The notes beneath the pieces were generated by a model. That model was not told where the DNA came from and ran no database searches. It saw nothing but the letters and a program-made list of their open reading frames with translations. Positions 1 through 5,269 of a stretch of DNA of 5,634 nt are shown piece by piece. A program made the position numbers and the translations under genes. The stretch's first letter is position 1; each line of letters opens with the position of its first letter. This DNA is from Candidatus Sulfotelmatobacter sp. (GTDB lineage Bacteria; Acidobacteriota; Terriglobia; Terriglobales; Acidobacteriaceae), in contig JASIKQ010000673.1 in assembly GCA_030049565.1 (NCBI GenBank), positions 1-5,634 on the forward strand, given 5' to 3'.

Positions 1-57
1 AAAATTTTCAGTTTCCCAATTGCTGAATTACCACATTAAGAGACCAAGAAAGCAATC

Positions 58-219
58 ATGGCCAATACATCGACATTGAGCAGGGAAGATCGTAAAAAAA
101 CGAAACGGGCGGCGCGCAAGCAGCGCAAGGCGGAAAAGCCGCTGCCGCCCCGCGACTACGCCCGCGGATCGAAGAAGCGCAAGGTGAAGAAGATGGCGCG
201 CGGCCAGTCGAAGCGGTAA
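58..219 (+). CDS. small, highly basic hypothetical protein (53 aa)
   Basis: An ATG-to-TAA frame of 53 codons. By my count 22 residues are Lys or Arg and only 4 are Asp or Glu, so the net charge is about +18. The codons are rich in third-position G/C, as in the neighbouring real genes, which supports coding. The chain has basic clusters at residues 12-27 and 39-53, separated by a short KPLPPRDYARG stretch. There is no signal peptide, membrane segment or cysteine. No strong Shine-Dalgarno site precedes the ATG; only a weak purine run (AAGAAAG, 47-52 region) is present. I do not recognise a family. Such composition suits a nucleic-acid-binding or ribosome-associated protein, but that is inference from charge alone. 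It is followed directly by the repeat region at 222-303. Existence as a gene is likely; function is unknown. Confidence 0.62.
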   Translation: MANTSTLSREDRKKTKRAARKQRKAEKPLPPRDYARGSKKRKVKKMARGQSKR

Positions 220-221
220 CG

Positions 222-250
222 CAGCATTTGGCGCCAACTCAGCATTTGGC
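222..250. repeat. direct repeat CAGCATTTGGC (two copies, 222-232 and 240-250)
   Basis: The 11-mer CAGCATTTGGC occurs at 222-232 and again at 240-250, 18 bp apart start to start. Both copies contain ATTTGGC, the reverse complement of the GCCAAAT heptad found at 279-285. They lie just after the stop codon of the small basic gene and belong to the same repeat block as the hairpin that follows. Confidence 0.7.
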
Positions 251-287
251 CGCTTGGGCAGGCTGCGAGCAACCAACGGCCAAATGC
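242..287. repeat. long inverted repeat / hairpin in the intergenic region
   Basis: GCATTTGGCCG (242-252) is perfectly complementary to CGGCCAAATGC (277-287), giving an 11-bp stem. After a single bulged C at 253, TTGG (254-257) pairs with CCAA (273-276), leaving a loop at 258-272. No T-run follows, so it is not a typical intrinsic terminator. It could still act as an RNA stability or processing element for the small basic gene, or be a mobile palindromic repeat. The structure is read directly from the sequence; the role is inferred. Confidence 0.6.
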
Positions 288-299
288 CAACTGCCAATT
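279..299 (+). repeat. three tandem degenerate heptamers (GCCAAAT-GCCAACT-GCCAATT)
   Basis: Three back-to-back 7-nt units share GCCAA followed by two variable bases: GCCAAAT (279-285), GCCAACT (286-292) and GCCAATT (293-299). The first unit overlaps the right arm of the 242-287 hairpin. Heptameric short tandem repeats are known in other bacteria, notably cyanobacteria. Two further heptad tracts with different units occur at 1908-1928 and 2002-2029. Confidence 0.6.
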
Positions 300-318
300 G
301 CGGCTTGCTGATTTTTTC

Positions 319-324
319 AGGAGA
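319..324 (+). promoter_or_regulatory. Shine-Dalgarno site (AGGAGA) that decides the permease start
   Basis: AGGAGA lies 10 nt upstream of the TTG at 335. It is the only strong ribosome-binding site in the region. The in-frame upstream TTG at 254 lies inside the hairpin repeat and has no such site, so 335 is the preferred start. Confidence 0.6.
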
Positions 325-334
325 CAACCAGCTC

Positions 335-1909
335 TTGCCACAATCATCCACGGAGCCCACGGCGACGGTGCGCACGTCCGAGAATCAGCTTTTTTGCTGC
401 AAATCCATCGACAAACTGATTGCGGAGTCAGAAGCTCCCGGGCAGCGGCTTCAGAAGGCGCTTGGGCCGTGGTCCCTGACCGCGCTCGGCATCGGCGCCG
501 TGATCGGCTCGGGAATTTTCATTCTCACCGGCACGGCTGCGGCGGGCGAATATTTTCAGGCGCCGTCGATTCTGCACGCGCAGGTGCTCGACATCATCGT
601 GAACTACCTGCGCGGCGGCGGGACAGCTCAGGTGCTCATGCACGGACGCCCGCCCGCTGGGCCGTCCATCGCCATCTCGTTCTTTCTTGTCGCCATAGCC
701 TGCAGCTTCGCCGGCTTATGCTACGCCGAGCTGGCCTCAATGATTCCTATCGCCGGCAGTGCCTACACCTATTCCTACGCGACGTTGGGCGAAATCTTTG
801 CCTGGATTATCGGCTGGGACCTGATCCTCGAATACGTCGTCAGCAATGTGGCCGTGGCCATTGGCTTCAGCGCCTATACCAAGTCGCAGCTCGCTTCTTT
901 CGGTATAAATCTCCCGGATAAATGGTCGGCGCCCGTCTGGGAGGCTGGTCACTGGACGGGATCTTACTTCAACATCCCGGCTTTTCTGATCATTTTTATT
1001 CTCACTGTGCTGCTGGTGCGCGGCATTCGCGAATCCGCCGAAGCCAACAACGTCATGGTGGCAATCAAGATCGGCGCAATTTTGGTTTTTCTCGTCGTCG
1101 GCGGAGCTTTAGTTAATCCCGCCAACTGGAAGCCGTTCGCTCCCTCCGGATTTAGCGGCATCGTCACCGGTGGCGCGATCGTCTTCTTCACCTATATTGG
1201 TTTCGATTCCGTTTCCACCGCCGCCGAAGAATCGCGCAACCCACAGCGCGACCTGCCCTTCGGCATCATCGCTTCACTGATTATCTGTACTGTGCTCTAC
1301 ATAGGCGTTTCTGTCGTGCTGCTGGGCATGATGAAGTACACCACCTTCGTCACCGGCGAAGCCTCCGACGCTCCCGTTGCCTACGCGCTGCACGTTCTGG
1401 GGGCAAGCCGCTGGTCGCGGTCGATCATCGTAATCGGGGCGCTCACCGGCATGATTTCGTCCTTACTGGTTTTTCAATATGGGCAGGCGCGGATCTGGTA
1501 CGCTATGTCGCGCGACCGTCTTTTTCCGGCACTTTTTTCCAAGGTTCATTCCAGGTTCCAAACCCCGCACTATTCCACCTGGATCGCCGGTTTTGCCGTC
1601 GGTGTGCCCGGCGGAATCTTTGCCGTCAGCGACGCCGCCGATCTCTGCAACATCGGCACACTGTTTGCCTTTGCCCTGGTCTCCCTCGGTGTCATCATTC
1701 TTCGCCGCACGCAGCCTGGTCGCAAGCGCGTCTTCAAGGTTCCGCTGGTGCCGTGGTTCCCGCTGATTTCCATCATCCTCTGCGGCGGCCTGATGACTGG
1801 ATTGACCGTCATTACCTGGATTCGATTTATCGTGTGGCTCGTGCTCGGACTGATCATTTATTTTTCCTACAGCCGGCATCGCAGCGAGTTCGCGAAAAAA
1901 CAACTGTGA
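335..1909 (+). CDS. APC-superfamily amino acid permease (CAT/YfnA-like)
   Basis: An inner-membrane amino acid transporter of the amino acid-polyamine-organocation superfamily, probably proton-coupled; substrate not predictable. From TTG 335 it is 524 aa. TM1 carries the substrate-binding glycine motif GIGAVIGSGIF (about residues 52-62). The TM6 region carries TYIGFDSVSTAAEESRNP (about 286-303), and GQARIWYAMSRDRLFP (about 383-398) is the conserved TM8-loop motif of CAT-type members. About 12 hydrophobic segments are visible, ending in a paired C-terminal helix region and a basic tail. Roughly 35-40 extra residues (about 71-108, starting AGEYFQAPSILHAQ) separate TM1 and TM2, where many relatives have only a few. 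TTG 335 is chosen because AGGAGA precedes it; GTG 368 is an alternative. The longer reading from TTG 254 would translate the heptad repeats. No partner gene is adjacent. Confidence 0.93.
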   Translation: MPQSSTEPTATVRTSENQLFCCKSIDKLIAESEAPGQRLQKALGPWSLTALGIGAVIGSGIFILTGTAAAGEYFQAPSILHAQVLDIIVNYLRGGGTAQVLMHGRPPAGPSIAISFFLVAIACSFAGLCYAELASMIPIAGSAYTYSYATLGEIFAWIIGWDLILEYVVSNVAVAIGFSAYTKSQLASFGINLPDKWSAPVWEAGHWTGSYFNIPAFLIIFILTVLLVRGIRESAEANNVMVAIKIGAILVFLVVGGALVNPANWKPFAPSGFSGIVTGGAIVFFTYIGFDSVSTAAEESRNPQRDLPFGIIASLIICTVLYIGVSVVLLGMMKYTTFVTGEASDAPVAYALHVLGASRWSRSIIVIGALTGMISSLLVFQYGQARIWYAMSRDRLFPALFSKVHSRFQTPHYSTWIAGFAVGVPGGIFAVSDAADLCNIGTLFAFALVSLGVIILRRTQPGRKRVFKVPLVPWFPLISIILCGGLMTGLTVITWIRFIVWLVLGLIIYFSYSRHRSEFAKKQL

Positions 1910-1928
1910 GCTTCGAGCTGCGAGCAAC
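1908..1928 (+). repeat. three tandem heptamers overlapping the permease stop codon; possible weak terminator
   Basis: Three 7-nt units, GAGCTTC (1908-1914), GAGCTGC (1915-1921) and GAGCAAC (1922-1928), begin inside the TGA stop (1907-1909) of the permease gene. The 12-mer GCTGCGAGCAAC (1917-1928) also occurs at 262-273, in the loop of the upstream hairpin. A short AGCT-TCG-AGCT stem (1909-1919) lies just before a T6 run at 1929-1934. This could terminate permease transcription weakly, but a 4-bp stem set 9 nt from the T-run is poor evidence. Confidence 0.55.
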
Positions 1929-1939
1929 TTTTTTGCAAT

Positions 1940-1949
1940 GTCATCCTGA
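1940..1949 (+). repeat. GTCATCCTGA intergenic repeat, copy 1
   Basis: GTCATCCTGA here matches GTCATCCCGA at 4625-4634 in nine of ten positions. Both are intergenic. From memory, GTCATCC(C/T)GA-type elements are frequent between genes in Acidobacteriota genomes; I cannot count copies here. This copy lacks the GC-rich hairpin seen after the second copy. Confidence 0.4.
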
Positions 1950-1964
1950 GCAAGCGTTCTTTGC

Positions 1965-2008
1965 GCAGATTAGCCCACTACCACCCCGCCAGCTTCTCGC
2001 AAATCTGC
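1965..2008. repeat. 7-bp inverted repeat GCAGATT/AATCTGC
   Basis: GCAGATT (1965-1971) is the exact reverse complement of AATCTGC (2002-2008), with 30 nt between. It lies upstream of the deaminase gene. The right arm is also the first unit of the heptad tract at 2002-2029. It could be a widely spaced operator dyad or chance; nothing else in the sequence separates these. Confidence 0.3.
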
Positions 2009-2029
2009 ATCCTGACATCTACAATCTGA
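2002..2029 (+). repeat. four degenerate heptamers (AATCTGA-like) upstream of the deaminase gene
   Basis: Four 7-nt units in register, AATCTGC, ATCCTGA, CATCTAC and AATCTGA, share CT at their fourth and fifth bases and mostly TCTG in the middle. The tract ends 3 nt before the deaminase ATG at 2033. The register is visible but the units are degenerate, so chance is not excluded. Confidence 0.4.
2020..2025 (+). promoter_or_regulatory. possible -10 box (TACAAT) for a leaderless deaminase transcript
   Basis: TACAAT matches the sigma-70 -10 consensus TATAAT at five of six positions and ends 7 nt before the ATG at 2033. That is the spacing expected if transcription begins at or next to the start codon. 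No Shine-Dalgarno-like purine block precedes the ATG, which fits a leaderless start. The -35 region is poor (best is TCGCAA at 1997-2002 with a 17-nt spacer). The box sits inside the heptad tract, so it may be coincidental. Confidence 0.35.
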
Positions 2030-2032
2030 AAT

Positions 2033-3049
2033 ATGTCCTTTCCGTCTGAGCGGTCGCCGAGCAGCTTCATACGGCTCTTGCCAAAGGCCGAGCTGCACCT
2101 TCATCTTGAAGGTACGATTGAGCCGGCAACCCTGCTCGAACTCAGGCAGCGGCGCGGCGAACGAGTCACGCCGGCCGAGGTTGAGGCGCTTTATCGCTAC
2201 GAGGATTTTTCCGGATTTCTTCTCTCCTTCAAGAACATCACCGAACATTTGCGGACGCCCGAAGATTACGAACTGATCACGTATCGGCTGATGCAGCGGC
2301 TCAAGGAAGAAAATATTTTGCACGCGGAGGTTTACATTTCGGTCGGGGTCTGTCTATGGCGCAAGCAGGACTTTCCCGCCATTTTCGAAGCCTTAGATCG
2401 TGGACGCGCAGCCGGCGCCCGGGATTTCGGAGTATCACTGCTGTGGCTCTTCGATGCCGTGCGGCAGTTGGGCCCGGAGGCAGCGCAAAGAGTTTTCGAA
2501 CTCGCGCTGCGATTTAGCGATCGGGAAGTTGCCGGCGTTGGCATTGGCGGAGATGAGCAGAAAGGGCCTCCAGAGCTTTTTCGCGATGCCTATGGCTGGG
2601 CTGCCGATCACGGCCTGCGGCTGACGGTACATGCCGGCGAGAACGGACCGCCAGAGTCGGTTTGGGGTGCGCTCAACCTGCGCGCGGAGCGCATCGGGCA
2701 CGGGTTGACGGCCTTTCATGATCCCGATCTGGTCGAGGAGTTGGCGCAGCGGCAGGTGCCCATGGAAATCTGCCTGACCAGCAATCTGCGGACGGGGCTT
2801 TGTCCCAGCCTCAATGATCATCCGGCGAAAAACTATTTCGACCACGGCGTGATGATCACGCTGAACAGCGACGACCCTGCCATGTTCGGCACGACGCTGG
2901 CCCGTGAGTACCAGATCGCTCAGCAGACCTTCGGATTCACCGATGAGCACCTGCGCGAACTGGCGCGCAATTCCTTCGAGGCGTCGTTTTTGCCGCCGGA
3001 GAAAAAACTCGAATTCTTGAATCTATTCGATGCCGCGGCGGCGAGATGA
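2033..3049 (+). CDS. adenosine deaminase family protein
   Basis: A 338-aa amidohydrolase-fold enzyme of the adenosine/AMP deaminase family, which hydrolytically removes the 6-amino group of adenine-type compounds in the cytoplasm. The zinc and catalytic set looks complete: HLH (H22, H24) in AELHLHLEGT near the N-terminus; H200 and the catalytic Glu E203 in TVHAGE; H223 in RIGHG; and D280-D281 in LNSDDPAMF. The length is normal for bacterial Add (about 330-350 aa). IGGDE (about 171-175) occupies the substrate-binding loop, as AGDE does in E. coli Add. The start at ATG 2033 leaves a short 14-residue lead before LLPKAELH and has no clear Shine-Dalgarno site. The ACT-domain gene follows closely. 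Family members also include adenine deaminase and 6-aminodeoxyfutalosine deaminase of the futalosine menaquinone pathway, so the exact substrate is open and no gene symbol is given. Family assignment is firm. Confidence 0.92.
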   Translation: MSFPSERSPSSFIRLLPKAELHLHLEGTIEPATLLELRQRRGERVTPAEVEALYRYEDFSGFLLSFKNITEHLRTPEDYELITYRLMQRLKEENILHAEVYISVGVCLWRKQDFPAIFEALDRGRAAGARDFGVSLLWLFDAVRQLGPEAAQRVFELALRFSDREVAGVGIGGDEQKGPPELFRDAYGWAADHGLRLTVHAGENGPPESVWGALNLRAERIGHGLTAFHDPDLVEELAQRQVPMEICLTSNLRTGLCPSLNDHPAKNYFDHGVMITLNSDDPAMFGTTLAREYQIAQQTFGFTDEHLRELARNSFEASFLPPEKKLEFLNLFDAAAAR

Positions 3050-3098
3050 ATCCGGGCGGCAGAATTCAGGGTTGATAAACAGGAAACTGAAATTTCGC

Positions 3099-3461
3099 AT
3101 GCTTGCGGGCTCGTTTGCCATTCTGCGTCTCGCTCCGGATGCATCCATTCCGCACTGGGCTACGACTGGCGAGTTTACATCGGTCACGCGGACCGGCGAC
3201 GAGCTTTCCCTTGTCTGTCCCGCAGAAAATATTCCGAACGATGTCGACGTCCGGCTGCGCTGGACCTGCCTAAGACTCGAGGGACCGTTCGCCTTCTCGC
3301 AAACCGGAGTGCTGCTTTCATTCATTGAGCCGCTATCAAGCAATGGCGTGCCGGTCTTCGCAATATCGACCTACGACACGGATTACGTTTTGATCCAGGA
3401 GAAATTTCAGGAGGCGGCGTTACAAATTATTAGAGATGCCGGGCATGAACGGTTGCCATAA
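3099..3461 (+). CDS. ACT-domain (CASTOR-type) protein
   Basis: A small cytoplasmic protein, about 120 aa from ATG 3099. The C-terminal half, LRLEGPFAFSQTGVLLSF followed by VPVFAISTYDTDYVLI (about 58-99), is the signature of the CASTOR-type ACT domain, a ligand-binding fold that often senses amino acids. The N-terminal half (AGSFAILRLAP, then FTSVTRTGDELSLVCP) is the companion domain commonly found with it. No catalytic domain is fused, so it is probably a free-standing sensor or regulator; the ligand is unknown. The start is uncertain. ATG 3099 has AGGAAA 12 nt upstream. TTG 3072 would add nine residues (with LKF probably part of the first strand). ATG 3030 would overlap the deaminase gene by 20 nt and lacks a ribosome site. 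The 49-bp or smaller gap suggests co-transcription with the deaminase. Confidence 0.85.
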   Translation: MLAGSFAILRLAPDASIPHWATTGEFTSVTRTGDELSLVCPAENIPNDVDVRLRWTCLRLEGPFAFSQTGVLLSFIEPLSSNGVPVFAISTYDTDYVLIQEKFQEAALQIIRDAGHERLP

Positions 3462-3469
3462 ACCTGCCT

Positions 3470-3493
3470 CCAGCGTTGTGCTAACCACACTGG
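3470..3493 (+). terminator. weak bulged hairpin after the ACT gene
   Basis: CCAG (3470-3473) pairs with CTGG (3490-3493), and TGTG (3477-3480) with CACA (3486-3489) around a CTAAC loop; CGT (3474-3476) is bulged. It starts 8 nt after the ACT-gene stop. No T-run follows, so a terminator role is doubtful. Confidence 0.25.
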
Positions 3494-3520
3494 ATAAATG
3501 TCATTCACTGCGGGAAATTT

Positions 3521-3533
3521 GCAGCCTGGCTGC
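3521..3533. promoter_or_regulatory. perfect dyad GCAGCC-T-GGCTGC, possible operator
   Basis: A 13-bp perfect palindrome with 6-bp arms around one T lies 51 bp upstream of the radical SAM start. The rest of the 3462-3583 gap shows no gene. Possible promoter elements downstream of it are poor: TTGAGC (3545-3550) and TAGAAA (3568-3573), 17 nt apart. The position suits a regulator-binding site; no regulator is known. Confidence 0.3.
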
Positions 3534-3583
3534 TATCGCCTGCATTGAGCGGGCATTCGTGCTGTAATAGAAATATCTGATTC

Positions 3584-4612
3584 ATGCCGTCGATTCTCAC
3601 AATCCTGCGCCGGCGCGCCAAGCTCGCGCATCGCAATTGGCGCGGTGCCGCCATGGCAGCTCGCGCCTTCACCTCTACCGACCACCCCCTGCTGGCGCAC
3701 ATCATCCCCGTCCGCCGATGCAATCTAAGTTGCACCTACTGCAACGAGTTCGACGATTTCTCCAAGCCCGTGCCCACCGAAGAAATGTTCCACCGCATCG
3801 ACAAGCTCGGAGCGCTGGGCACTTCGGTGGTCACAATTTCTGGGGGCGAGCCTCTCCTGCATCCTGAACTGGATGACATCATCCGCCGCATTCGCGCGAA
3901 CGCCATGATCGCGGGACTGATCACCAACGGTTATCTTCTGGTGGCCGAGCGCATTCAACGGCTGAACCGCGCCGGCCTGGAGTGGCTCCAGATTTCCATC
4001 GATAACGTGAATCCGGACGAAGTTTCAAAGAAAAGCCTGAAGGTGCTCGACAAGAAACTGCAATTGCTGGCCGAGCATGCCGATTTTCACGTCAACATCA
4101 ATTCCGTCGTGGGAAGCGGAATTATGCATCCCCAGGATGCTTTAACCATCGGCAGGCGCGCCATCGAACTCGGATTCAGTTCCACGATCGGCATCATCCA
4201 CGATGGCAGCGGTCAGTTGCAGCCGCTCAACGACGACGAGCGCAGAATCTATCATGAGATGAAGTCGATGGAAAAGCGCAGCTTTACACGCGTCAACGCG
4301 TTTCAGGACAACATTGCTCAGGGATTGCCTAACAGTTGGCGCTGCCGCGCGGGCGCGCGTTATCTCTACATTTGCGAAGACGGCCTGGTGCATTATTGCT
4401 CGCAGCAGCGAGGCTATCCCGGAGTTCCGCTCGCCACCTACACCCGCGACGATCTGCGCCGCGAATATCTCACCGAAAAAGGCTGCGCACCGCACTGCAC
4501 AGTTTCGTGCGTGCACCAGGTTTCGATCTTCGATTCCTGGCGCGCTCCCCAGCATTCCGCACCCGCAGCGATCGGCGCAGGCGCATCGAACGGACTGGTG
4601 CAAATCAAATAG
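3584..4612 (+). CDS. radical SAM protein with a SPASM/Twitch-like C-terminus
   Basis: A 342-aa cytoplasmic radical S-adenosylmethionine enzyme. The CxxxCxxC motif binding the 4Fe-4S cluster is C46, C50 and C53 (RRCNLSCTYCNEF). SGGEP at 86-90 is the SAM-binding GGE-type motif, and LITNGYLL (112-119) and LQISID (135-140) fit later strands of the TIM-like barrel. The C-terminus holds six more clustered cysteines: C254, C264, C272, then C301, C305, C309. C254-x12-G267-x4-C272 matches the first half of the SPASM pattern. The second group is C-x3-C-x3-C, not the canonical C-x2-C-x5-C-x3-C. One auxiliary cluster is therefore likely, a second uncertain. Substrate is unknown; no precursor peptide or modified partner is adjacent. 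The start at ATG 3584 lacks a clear ribosome site; ATG 3653 (residue 24) is an alternative that keeps every motif. Confidence 0.9.
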   Translation: MPSILTILRRRAKLAHRNWRGAAMAARAFTSTDHPLLAHIIPVRRCNLSCTYCNEFDDFSKPVPTEEMFHRIDKLGALGTSVVTISGGEPLLHPELDDIIRRIRANAMIAGLITNGYLLVAERIQRLNRAGLEWLQISIDNVNPDEVSKKSLKVLDKKLQLLAEHADFHVNINSVVGSGIMHPQDALTIGRRAIELGFSSTIGIIHDGSGQLQPLNDDERRIYHEMKSMEKRSFTRVNAFQDNIAQGLPNSWRCRAGARYLYICEDGLVHYCSQQRGYPGVPLATYTRDDLRREYLTEKGCAPHCTVSCVHQVSIFDSWRAPQHSAPAAIGAGASNGLVQIK

Positions 4613-4624
4613 CACCGAATAGGC

Positions 4625-4672
4625 GTCATCCCGAAGCCCCGCGTTTTCATCGGCGGGGCCAGGGATCTCGGG
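4625..4672. repeat. GTCATCCCGA-type palindromic intergenic repeat (copy 2), possible bidirectional terminator
   Basis: The element begins GTCATCCCGA, like copy 1 at 1940. GCCCCGC (4636-4642) pairs with GCGGGGC (4653-4659) around a 10-nt loop, and CCCGA (4630-4634) pairs with TCGGG (4668-4672) outside it. It occupies the gap between convergent genes ending at 4612 (+) and 4714 (-), so a shared terminator role is plausible, although neither strand shows a clear T-tract. REP-like elements with this look are, from memory, common in Acidobacteriota. Confidence 0.55.
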
Positions 4673-4713
4673 CGCCACGGGCCCACGGGTTGTTCACTAG
4701 GGCACTGCCGGCT

Positions 4714-5256
4714 CTACTTCTTCGGCTGCGCGCTCGGCGGCAGAATTCCATTCAAGCGTAAGTATTGGGCTGCGGCAGCGTAATGGTCGGCCCACCCGCC
4801 GGCGAGGCTCAGCGCGGCCATGGCGCGCGGTCCTTGGCGTCCGCCGAACAGCTCGATGCTATCGCCGAGTTTCGAGTCGTCCATCTTTCCCAGCGCTTCA
4901 TTGCAGAAATCGAACGAAGCCGTGGCCGCAGCCAGGAGCTGGTCTTTGGAGTCGGTTTCTTTCACTTCCTGTGCCTTGGGCGCGGGAACGTCCGCAGCCT
5001 TGGCGCACAGCGAGTAGTTCGACCCAATGATGTGGACGACCAGATGGGCGAAGGTCATCTGATCCGCAGTGGGCTTGAAGTTGAATTTATCGGCGGGCAT
5101 GTCGCCAATGGCGCCGAGAATGTTGTTGCGTGAGCGCGGCAGCAATATGCGCAGTGAGGCGGTCACAGGATCTTTTGTGGGCGCAGCAGTCTGCGCCGCT
5201 CCAACACATACACACAACATCGAGAGCAAAACCAAGCCAACCACCATGCGTTTCAT
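4714..5256 (-). CDS. secreted DinB-like (YfiT/DinB fold) protein
   Basis: A 180-aa protein with an N-terminal signal peptide: KR at 2-3, a hydrophobic core to about residue 18, and a likely signal peptidase I site after VGA (18-20). No proper lipobox is seen, so it should be exported to the periplasm rather than lipidated. The mature part resembles the DinB/YfiT four-helix bundle: MTFAHLVVHIIGSNYSLC (67-84) as helix 2 and WADHYAAAAQYLRLNGILPP (155-174) as the last helix. H75 and H158 sit where two of the three usual metal-binding histidines lie, but the position four residues before H158 is Gly154, so the triad appears incomplete. C84 and C118 are the only cysteines of the mature protein and could form a disulfide. 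The start is firm because a strong Shine-Dalgarno site precedes it. It lies 80 bp downstream of the Yip1-like gene on the same strand. Function is unknown. Confidence 0.85.
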   Translation of the reverse strand: MKRMVVGLVLLSMLCVCVGAAQTAAPTKDPVTASLRILLPRSRNNILGAIGDMPADKFNFKPTADQMTFAHLVVHIIGSNYSLCAKAADVPAPKAQEVKETDSKDQLLAAATASFDFCNEALGKMDDSKLGDSIELFGGRQGPRAMAALSLAGGWADHYAAAAQYLRLNGILPPSAQPKK

Positions 5257-5262
5257 TGCAAG

Positions 5263-5269
5263 ACTCCTT
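5263..5269 (-). promoter_or_regulatory. Shine-Dalgarno site (AAGGAGT) of the DinB-like gene
   Basis: On the minus strand AAGGAGT ends 6 nt before the ATG at 5256-5254. This is near-consensus and fixes the start of the DinB-like gene and its signal peptide. Confidence 0.75.

Noticed and set aside
1..57. Possible promoter for the small basic gene
   Set aside because: The stretch is AT-rich, but I could not find a -35/-10 pair with acceptable spacing and match.
254..334. N-terminal extension of the permease from an upstream TTG at 254
   Set aside because: It would translate the hairpin and heptad repeats, has no ribosome-binding site, and a good AGGAGA site precedes TTG 335.
1463..1927. Long open frame on the minus strand opposite the permease 3' end
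   Set aside because: It lies entirely antisense to a clear permease gene, has low-complexity polar composition, and shows no domain or ribosome site.
2435..2950. Minus-strand open frame of 171 codons opposite the deaminase
   Set aside because: It is antisense to conserved catalytic motifs of the deaminase and matches no recognisable family; typical of GC-rich shadow frames.
3030..3098. Start of the ACT-domain gene at ATG 3030, overlapping the deaminase end
   Set aside because: No ribosome-binding site, and the extra residues (MPRRRDESGRQNSG) look like out-of-frame deaminase sequence, not part of the ACT fold. TTG 3072 remains possible.
4142..4678. Minus-strand open frame of 178 codons opposite the radical SAM gene
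   Set aside because: It mirrors the cysteine-rich radical SAM C-terminus and runs through the intergenic hairpin; no independent coding evidence.
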